NCBI GenBank assembly: GCA_040255445.1
Contig: JBDZUZ010000079.1
Span: 1-17,979 of the forward strand
Direction: 5' to 3'
Origin: JBDZUZ01 sp040255445
Lineage (GTDB): Bacteria; Planctomycetota; Phycisphaerae; Phycisphaerales; UBA1924
Length of the DNA: 17,979 nt
Each line of letters begins with the position of its first letter. The stretch's first letter is position 1. This document shows positions 13,597 through 17,979 of the stretch, piece after piece. The translations under genes were made by a program, and so were the position numbers. Below the pieces are notes generated by a model that did no database searches, was not told where the DNA came from, and saw only the letters and a list, made by a program, of their open reading frames with translations.

Positions 13597-14539
13597 GGAA
13601 TACGAGGCCGCTTGATTCGCGAACTATCTCAATTCGACCCGCGTGTACGCCGTCGTGACATCGACTACACAGAACCACAAGGTTGTCTGCGGTATTCGCA
13701 CCACCCACAACGTGCTCCTCCAGGTGATGAAGTTCAAGCAGCCGTGGATCTGACTCCGCCCAGCGGTCTCGATTCCAGCCGCAAGAACGGCAAGTATTCC
13801 GATCTCGTTGATATACCTCGCGCTGAACCTCGTCGGGAATCTGGCGGTCATGGACCTCAGCAACCCGATCGACAGACTCTAATACATACTGACTCATCGC
13901 TAAATCCGGCCTCCCCGTGAATCTGGTAGCAATGGCAAAACCTTCCTCAGTTCGAAGCTCGCGTAGACGTCGGGCAAACTCAGCGGAACCGCCAGACACA
14001 TAGCGAAGTTCCTCCGTTGTGATGACTCGACCAACATTATGTCTGAGATAATCCAAGATCTTTGCCTGAGCGCCCCCGCCTCCGCGGCGAATTCGATTAG
14101 CCACTCTCCAACGGTGGGCCGCGTCTCGATCCGGCTCTGTGTGCAACAAGATGTACTGACTCTGCTTCAGTTGCAATCCAGAATGGATGTCTGAGCTTGC
14201 GCCCGAGACGATCTGATAGCCATCCTCGACTCGCAACTCTCTGATACGCCTTGCGAACTCAGGAATGCCCGAGACTACTTGCAATTCCGCCCCTTCGATG
14301 GGCACCCCCACGTAGAGCACCATGTACTGTCTTATTCGGTCCCGAGCACCCTCTGCAGTGATACCCGCTCGCGCCGCGATGCTTACCCCGAGATCAGCGA
14401 AGTTGTGCTGGATCGCGACCAACTGGAGCACGGCGGCACGAAGTTCGAACCCCTCTCCAATATCGCCAACGATCCTCAGCTGAGCCTGGATGGCTGCAAC
14501 TAGATCTCCGATGAGTCGCCTACGCGGCCGTCGAGCCAT
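13574..14539 (-). CDS. HNH endonuclease, probable restriction enzyme of the island
   Basis: A 321-residue protein with a C-terminal HNH/zinc nuclease domain: C250-x2-C253, LELHHL (H271, H272), N286 and CSRCHDGVH (C291, C294, H295, H299). Before it are two related modules, about 83-131 (LQVVSGIPEFARRIRELRVE then DG-Y-Q-I ... SQYIL) and about 175-221 (LRYVSGGSAEFARRLRELRT then EEGFAI ... SQYVL). They look like duplicated winged-helix-like domains, which might read the target site. The N-terminal ~75 residues are helical with a basic start (MARRPRRRL). It lies 3 nt after the methyltransferase and overlaps vsr. The position between a C5-methyltransferase and Vsr argues for a restriction endonuclease rather than a homing enzyme. 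Target sequence unknown. Confidence 0.85.
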   Translation of the reverse strand: MARRPRRRLIGDLVAAIQAQLRIVGDIGEGFELRAAVLQLVAIQHNFADLGVSIAARAGITAEGARDRIRQYMVLYVGVPIEGAELQVVSGIPEFARRIRELRVEDGYQIVSGASSDIHSGLQLKQSQYILLHTEPDRDAAHRWRVANRIRRGGGGAQAKILDYLRHNVGRVITTEELRYVSGGSAEFARRLRELRTEEGFAIATRFTGRPDLAMSQYVLESVDRVAEVHDRQIPDEVQREVYQRDRNTCRSCGWNRDRWAESDPRLLELHHLEEHVVGGANTADNLVVLCSRCHDGVHAGRIEIVRESSGLVFHARHSRK

Positions 14540-14542
14540 ATT

Positions 14543-15988
14543 TCATCCTGCACTCTGCCGGTGAGACACCGACGCGCCGTCGCCAGCGGCAATCAGTTCA
14601 CGAACGTGTGATGCAATCGCGAATGCGAACGTCGGGGGCACTGCGTTGCCGATCTGTATTCCAACGTTGATCTTGCTGCCGCAGAATCGGAAAGTCTCTG
14701 GAAAAGATTGCAGCAGCGCCGCCTCTAGGTGCGTGATTGGGCGGTGTGCAACAGGATGAAGATACCTACCCTTCTCTGGCTTATAAAACTCGGTTCGAAT
14801 CGTCACAGAAGGCTCCTCCCATCGAAGCCGTCCGAAAAGGTCAGTGCCTCCCTTTAGTTTTCGCTTCCAACAATCTGGCATCAGGTGTGGTGGGAGATCC
14901 CAGCGGTTGCCGCCGTAGGGTATACAACGATATCGCTCGAGCGACTTTACGGTCGGGTTCCGACCGATATGCCAATTCTCGCCCGTTGGATCAAACGGCA
15001 GGTGACCGATAGCATCGCGAACGGTAAGCCACCGCTGAAGGTGTTGAGTAAGCAGGTCTCGCTTCTGCGGAGCCACATGAGTCGGCACTGGAAAGGATGG
15101 TGATCCGATACGCGAACCTATGACGATGGCCCGCTTTCGTAGCTGCGGAACTCCATAGTCCGCGGCACTGAGTACTCGACCTTCAATCTCGTATCCAAGT
15201 TGAGTAGCGAGTCTCCGCATCTCAACAAACTCTGCGGATTTCAACAGAGGCGGAACATTCTCGAGGACAAATATCTTGGGCCACGATTGCTCTACGCAGC
15301 GAAAAAAGTGGCGCCAAAGTTGATTGCGTGGATCATTCGGGACCCGCTCGCCAAGATTGCTGAATCCTTGACATGGCGGACCGCCCGCAACAACATCTGC
15401 CTGCGGAAACTTGTCGATTTCTTGGACAGCACAATTTAATACACGGTCTGTAATGTTCGCCCGAAGACTATCACATGCGGACCGGTCCCACTCGTTCGCA
15501 AGAACGGTCCGAAACCCGGCTCGCTTAAACCCCATCGCCATTCCGCCACACCCAGCAAACAATTCGATGACCCGGGGTCCGTCGCCTGCGGGTTCCGTAT
15601 CGAAACACAGTGAACTCGGACAATCGCGGCTATCCTTCGCCTCGAATGGGGAAATTCGAAAGTGATGCGATCCCAGTCGCTCAACGCTGATCGTGTCGCC
15701 TGGCTTGATGTTGTGTCGAGCGAAAAACTCCCGAACCCACGCTCGCCTGCGAAAGAAGCGACGCGGCTTTCCGCTCGCGAGCTCGGTGGGTATGTCGGTG
15801 AAAATGGGATCACTGACGCCCGCGACATCGAGACGCAGTAGCGCTCCAACGCCATCTTTGGCAGACGGCGAGCCGTAACAGTCCGCCGGGAAGAAGTCAT
15901 CATGACCGGTGAGATACAGGTGATTGGCGCGCAGATTCGCCGCCGTCACGCAGATCAGCCGCTTTCGATGTCCAACGCGTCCACTCAT
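14543..15988 (-). CDS. DNA (cytosine-5-)-methyltransferase with extra N-terminal domain
   Basis: A 481-residue SAM-dependent C5-methyltransferase. Motif I VIELFAGCGGMAMGF (140-154), motif IV GGPPCQGFS with catalytic Cys206, motif VI ENVP (244-247), motif VIII QLRKR (282-286), target-recognition region about 290-385, motif IX RWEEPSVTIRTEF (389-401), motif X QIGNAVPP (445-452). About 135 residues precede motif I: LICVTAANLRANHLYLTGHD, then PRRFFRRRAWVREFFARHNI, KPGDTISVERLGSHHFRI. This is a compact, partly beta domain of its own and may be a DNA-binding module (a B3/EcoRII-N-like barrel is a guess). The start at 15988 has only a weak Shine-Dalgarno. It is the first gene of the MTase-HNH-vsr unit and protects host DNA from the HNH nuclease. 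Confidence 0.94.
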   Translation of the reverse strand: MSGRVGHRKRLICVTAANLRANHLYLTGHDDFFPADCYGSPSAKDGVGALLRLDVAGVSDPIFTDIPTELASGKPRRFFRRRAWVREFFARHNIKPGDTISVERLGSHHFRISPFEAKDSRDCPSSLCFDTEPAGDGPRVIELFAGCGGMAMGFKRAGFRTVLANEWDRSACDSLRANITDRVLNCAVQEIDKFPQADVVAGGPPCQGFSNLGERVPNDPRNQLWRHFFRCVEQSWPKIFVLENVPPLLKSAEFVEMRRLATQLGYEIEGRVLSAADYGVPQLRKRAIVIGSRIGSPSFPVPTHVAPQKRDLLTQHLQRWLTVRDAIGHLPFDPTGENWHIGRNPTVKSLERYRCIPYGGNRWDLPPHLMPDCWKRKLKGGTDLFGRLRWEEPSVTIRTEFYKPEKGRYLHPVAHRPITHLEAALLQSFPETFRFCGSKINVGIQIGNAVPPTFAFAIASHVRELIAAGDGASVSHRQSAG

Positions 15989-16014
15989 GGTATGGGCCCC
16001 GTTCGCACCAGCTA

Positions 16015-16020
16015 TTGTAT
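16015..16020 (-). promoter_or_regulatory. Possible -10 element of the methyltransferase operon
   Basis: TACAAT on the minus strand at 16015-16020 would place transcription start about 20 nt before the methyltransferase ATG. No good -35 hexamer is found at 16-18 nt spacing, so this is weak. Confidence 0.3.
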
Positions 16021-16051
16021 CGCGAGGGGATTGCCCACCGCCGGTTGTGGC

Positions 16052-16438
16052 TTAGTGTTCAAATCGTGTCGGTTCAGCGTCAGCCTGTGGGCGAGCCCAA
16101 GCGTTGACCCCGGTTCGCGAGGATAGGCCCCTCGCCTCCCGATCGGCGTCGTACTCCGAGGGCCACCCGGATCCGGTGCTCGCATCCGCGAAGTGAGTCC
16201 GGCCCTCTGCATCCTGCACCACCCAGTAATCCGCCTGGTCGGCACGGAAAGAAATCGCAGCAGTCGGCTTGCGCTCATCCAAGGCGTCGTCGTCGCGGTA
16301 CTCCGCCACACCGCCGTGGCTGAGAACGACCATCCGCCCGTCCGGCAACTCGAACCCCACGACGAACTCGCCATCATCGTGCGCCCAAACCTCGCCGCCG
16401 AAAGCACGAGCCACCGCTGTCGCCTGTTCCTTCTTCAT
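16052..16438 (-). CDS. Small conserved hypothetical protein
   Basis: A 128-residue protein starting at ATG 16438 (MKKEQATAVARAFGGEVWAH), with GGAGG 6 nt upstream. No signal peptide, membrane helix or known catalytic motif is seen. The first 50 residues (helix, then GEFVVGFELPDGRMVVLSHG and GVAEYRDDDAL) resemble a loose group of short uncharacterised proteins with the pattern A-x-x-x-GG-E-x-W ... DGR-x-V-V-x-S; this is recalled, not searched. The tail is acidic and hydrophilic with a His at the C-terminal residue. GC-rich codon use matches the host backbone, so it lies outside the low-GC island. It probably has its own promoter (16462-16489). Confidence 0.7.
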   Translation of the reverse strand: MKKEQATAVARAFGGEVWAHDDGEFVVGFELPDGRMVVLSHGGVAEYRDDDALDERKPTAAISFRADQADYWVVQDAEGRTHFADASTGSGWPSEYDADREARGLSSRTGVNAWARPQADAEPTRFEH

Positions 16439-16461
16439 GTGGATCCTCCGGGGTGCGATAG

Positions 16462-16489
16462 ATTGTACCAGGATCCGAACGGCACGCAA
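16462..16489 (-). promoter_or_regulatory. Putative promoter of the 16052-16438 gene
   Basis: Minus strand: TTGCGT (16484-16489), 16-nt spacer, TACAAT (16462-16467). The -10 is a 5/6 match to consensus; the -35 is only 3/6. The predicted start of transcription is just upstream of GGAGG and the ATG at 16438. Confidence 0.5.
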
Positions 16490-16844
16490 GGTTTTTGTTC
16501 ACCGAGTGGCAGTTGGCGTTCACCCTCACTCCAAAAACCCCGCAAACCCGACCCCAAACCGCTCCCCCAGCGCCTTCGCGTGCGCCACCGTCAACGCCCG
16601 CTCACCCTTCAGAATCTTCGACCCCATGCTCGCGTGCACCCCCAGCACCCGCGCCACATCCGTCGCCGTCATCCCGTGCTCAGCCGCGAGCGCGGCCAGC
16701 AACTCCACACCGCTCACACCCTCAACCCCCGCGTGCGCTGCCTCATACACCTCGACCAGCTGCACCAGCGTCTCCAGATACAGCTCCTGCCCCTTGCTCA
16801 GCCGCCCCGCAGCCATCAGCCGGTCGATCATCGCCGCCGCGTTC

Positions 16845-16854
16845 NNNNNNNNNN
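16845..16854. other. Assembly gap of ten Ns
   Basis: Ten consecutive undetermined bases, a fixed length used by some scaffolding programs. It directly follows one copy of a 20-nt sequence (16825-16844) that recurs at 17043-17062. Confidence 0.99.
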
Positions 16855-17049
16855 GCAGTCCATCATGAAGCTGATCGTCCCGGTCGGAGCGAGCACGGTC
16901 GCCTGCGCGTTGCGGTAGCCGACGAGCTCGCCGATGTTCAGCGCGTCGTCCCACGACTGCCGCGCCGCGGTCAGCAGGTCGGCCGGCACCGACGCGGCGC
17001 CCTCGATGTTGCCGACCGCCGCGCGATGCTTGGCGATCACGCCGATCAT
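16855..17049 (-). pseudogene. nrdJ: Misplaced fragment of class II (B12-dependent) ribonucleotide reductase
   Basis: About 63 codons on the minus strand: GVIAKHRAAVGNIEGAASVP, then ADLLTAARQSWDDALNIGEL and GYRNAQATVLAPTGTISFMM-D-C. The GYRNAQ-x-x-VLAPTGTI-x-FMMDC block is a hallmark of NrdJ-type ribonucleotide reductase, where DCDTTG follows; here the Ns begin. Both ends are artificial: the left is the N gap and the right fuses into the antitoxin reading frame at the shared 20-nt sequence. It most likely belongs to an nrdJ gene elsewhere in this or another genome. Confidence 0.8.
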
Positions 17050-17167
17050 CGCCGCCGCGTTCGCGTGATCCACCTCGTCCATGATCGCCCGCGGCGGCAT
17101 CTCCCGTACCAGATCCTCAAACCGCGCGGGCAGCTTTCCACCATGATTTCCAAGCCTCGTCATCGCA

Positions 17168-17470
17168 TCACTCCCGCCACGCGCCCTTGTCGTACTCCGC
17201 GTGCGTCAACACATGCCGCACGTTCACCAGCCTGTACTCATATCGGATCCGAACCACCAGGCGATACTTGTTCCCGCCGATGTTGAACACCGTCAACGTC
17301 TCGCCGCCGCCGACCCGCACGGCATCCGCATGCGGGAACGTCCGCCGCACCTCCGCGAGCGACCCCCATGCAGAGCTCCTCGCCGCCGTGAACCACACCC
17401 GTAACGGCCGCTCCGCATCCGGGTACCGCTCCCAGAATTCCCGCAGCACCCCGAGGCTGATCACACGCAT
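17168..17470 (-). CDS. higB: HigB-type mRNA interferase toxin
   Basis: A 100-residue RelE/HigB-fold ribosome-dependent endoribonuclease. Family landmarks: MRVISLGVLREFWERYPDAE at the start, PLRVWFTAARSSAWGSLAEV, RTFPHADAVRVGG, LTVFNIGGNKYRLVVRIRYE and the end VRHVLTHAEYDKGAWRE. Full length. The ATG at 17470 has no Shine-Dalgarno; the upstream promoter would start the mRNA at or next to this ATG. The toxin precedes the antitoxin (4-nt gap to its ATG), which is the HigBA order and the reverse of most type II modules. An inverted repeat abuts the start codon and probably binds the antitoxin for autoregulation. Confidence 0.93.
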   Translation of the reverse strand: MRVISLGVLREFWERYPDAERPLRVWFTAARSSAWGSLAEVRRTFPHADAVRVGGGETLTVFNIGGNKYRLVVRIRYEYRLVNVRHVLTHAEYDKGAWRE

Positions 17471-17505
17471 TTAGACATTTTGTCTAATACGCCGCGATCT
17501 GTCAA
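17471..17505 (-). promoter_or_regulatory. higBA promoter and operator
   Basis: Minus strand: TTGACA (17500-17505), exactly 17-nt spacer, CAAAAT (17477-17482). A perfect 7-bp inverted repeat ttagaca-ttt-tgtctaa (17471-17487) covers the -10 and abuts the higB ATG. Repressor binding here would block RNA polymerase. Six bases separate the -10 from the ATG, so transcription would begin at about the A of the start codon. Confidence 0.7.
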
Positions 17506-17533
17506 GCAGTTCCCGCTGGACGCTCGCCTTCAC

Positions 17534-17610
17534 GGGGTGTCTGAAAATCGCGCACAAAACCGAACAAAATCCTATTGACACCCCTCCCGCCGCACCGTAC
17601 ATTCCCCCTA
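17534..17610 (+). promoter_or_regulatory. Promoter of the right-end gene, with inverted repeat
   Basis: Plus strand: TTGACA (17575-17580), 17-nt spacer, TACATT (17598-17603), a near-consensus sigma-70-type promoter. The ATG at 17612 lies 8 nt after the -10, so the 5' leader would be 0-3 nt. A perfect 8-bp inverted repeat ggggtgtc (17534-17541) and gacacccc (17577-17584) has its right arm over the -35; it may be a regulator site but could be chance. The promoter is divergent from higBA. Confidence 0.6.
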
Positions 17611-17611
17611 C

Positions 17612-17979
17612 ATGCGGCTCGAAGCCCACCCCATCCCCGATTCTCCTCCCGGCGGTGCCGGTCCCCAGATCGGCACAACCGCGTCCCCACCCGACCACGC
17701 GGCCACGCGTCCACTCGACCACGTCCCCGCCACCGACCGCCTCCGCCTCAACACCCTCCTCTTCACCCACAACGACGACCTCACCGCCGCGGCCGCCGCG
17801 CTCGGCTGCCTCGAAGTCGACCTCTGGCTCTTCGTGCGCCAGCCCCACATCGCCCCCCACTACCACGGCCTCCGCGCCTACCTCCGCGACCAGCGCGGCC
17901 TCCGCGCCCTGGACCCCCTCGAAGCCGACATCCACAAGCCCGACAACACCCCCGCCGAACGCCGGCGCGCGGTCGCCCT
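17612..17979 (+). CDS. Unidentified protein, 3' end beyond the window
   Basis: Open from ATG 17612 to the edge: 122 codons, no stop. The first ~40 residues are Pro/Ala-rich and probably disordered (MRLEAHPIPDSPPGGAGPQI). From about residue 42 there is a helical region, DRLRLNTLLFTHNDDLTAAA, then AALGCLEVDLWLFVRQPHIA and HGLRAYLRDQRGLRALDPLE, with a turn pattern resembling a helix-turn-helix (DLTAAAAALGCLEVDLWLFV). This might be a DNA-binding regulator or a phage terminase-small-subunit-like domain; I do not recognise the family. Strong codon bias with C in third positions and a good promoter support it as a gene. It has no Shine-Dalgarno and a near-leaderless start. Confidence 0.65.
   Translation, partial: MRLEAHPIPDSPPGGAGPQIGTTASPPDHAATRPLDHVPATDRLRLNTLLFTHNDDLTAAAAALGCLEVDLWLFVRQPHIAPHYHGLRAYLRDQRGLRALDPLEADIHKPDNTPAERRRAVA

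Larger units (their letters stand above)
13145..16015. mobile_element. Low-GC restriction-modification island (C5-MTase, HNH nuclease, Vsr)
   Basis: Base composition drops clearly against the flanks, most strongly at the left edge (13,140-13,230), and the codon choice changes from C/G-ending to mixed. Three defence genes lie on the minus strand in one tight unit: methyltransferase, HNH endonuclease 3 nt later, and vsr overlapping it by 23 nt. The left boundary coincides with a truncated helicase gene. No integrase, transposase, tRNA or clear terminal repeat was seen, so the transfer mechanism is unknown; boundaries are approximate. Confidence 0.65.
16526..17163 (-). pseudogene. higA: HigA-type antitoxin gene, split by assembly gap and stray sequence
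   Basis: The C-terminal part (16526-16844) reads AAAMIDRLMAAGRLSKGQEL then YLETLVQLVEVYEAAHAG, followed by a helix-turn-helix MTATDVARVLGVHASMGSKI, LKGERALTVAHAKALGERFG, the layout of HigA-family antitoxins. The N-terminal part (17063-17163) is MTRLGNHGGKLPARFEDLVR, then EMPPRAIMDEVDHA, 4 nt after the toxin stop codon. Between them are ten Ns (16845-16854) and a ribonucleotide reductase fragment. Deleting 16845-17062 joins the halves at an identical 20-nt sequence and gives one in-frame ORF of 139 residues, the expected HigA size. So the real gene is probably intact and the break is technical. The product would bind and neutralise HigB and repress the operon. Confidence 0.8.

Noticed and set aside
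16828..17163. A single gene reading from the antitoxin start through the RNR segment
   Set aside because: It fuses two unrelated families at a 20-nt shared sequence and stops at the N gap, which indicates a chimeric join rather than a natural fusion.

Overview
The window is a high-GC (by eye roughly 65-70%) bacterial contig with a lower-GC island at about 13,150-16,010. Several features point to a planctomycete, most likely of the Phycisphaerae type: two secreted SUMF1/FGE-domain proteins (one ending in two dockerin-like repeats and a terminal Gly-Cys, the other in a hydrophobic stretch plus an Arg run), a class of small conserved hypothetical proteins seen in planctomycetes, and a PTPS paralog with an E-P-I-HGH motif. 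This assignment comes from protein character only; no rRNA or marker gene is present. A run of exactly ten Ns and a nearby chimeric join suggest a draft or metagenome-derived assembly.

Left part (1-6,450, all genes on the minus strand). Reading in the direction of transcription, a candidate Pho box is followed by pstS, an intercistronic hairpin, pstC, pstA and pstB, which together form a high-affinity phosphate ABC importer. PstA carries an unusual insertion of about 120 residues. Downstream of pstB is a nested palindromic repeat, and then the first SUMF1-domain exported protein, followed by degenerate copies of the same repeat.

Middle part (6,450-11,170). On the minus strand lie a small conserved hypothetical gene and a phosphohexomutase of the GlmM type. 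Divergent from these, on the plus strand, are a PTPS/QueD-family gene and ppk1 (polyphosphate kinase). With pst on the same contig, phosphate uptake and polyphosphate storage are encoded within about 6 kb of each other.

Right part (11,170-17,979). Repeat-rich intergenic DNA (9-bp minisatellites and three copies of a 32-34 bp palindrome) surrounds a second SUMF1-domain protein with a dockerin-like tail. Next come the C-terminal remnant of a DUF2075-type helicase and a low-GC defence island: a C5-cytosine methyltransferase, an HNH endonuclease and a Vsr mismatch endonuclease, tightly packed on the minus strand. After a small hypothetical gene there is a HigBA-type toxin-antitoxin pair whose antitoxin gene is split by the N gap and a stray class II ribonucleotide reductase fragment. 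Removing that segment restores a complete in-frame antitoxin, so it is probably an assembly artefact. The window ends in an unidentified plus-strand gene that runs off the edge and whose promoter would give a nearly leaderless mRNA.

No tRNA, rRNA, CRISPR array, transposase or integrase was seen.
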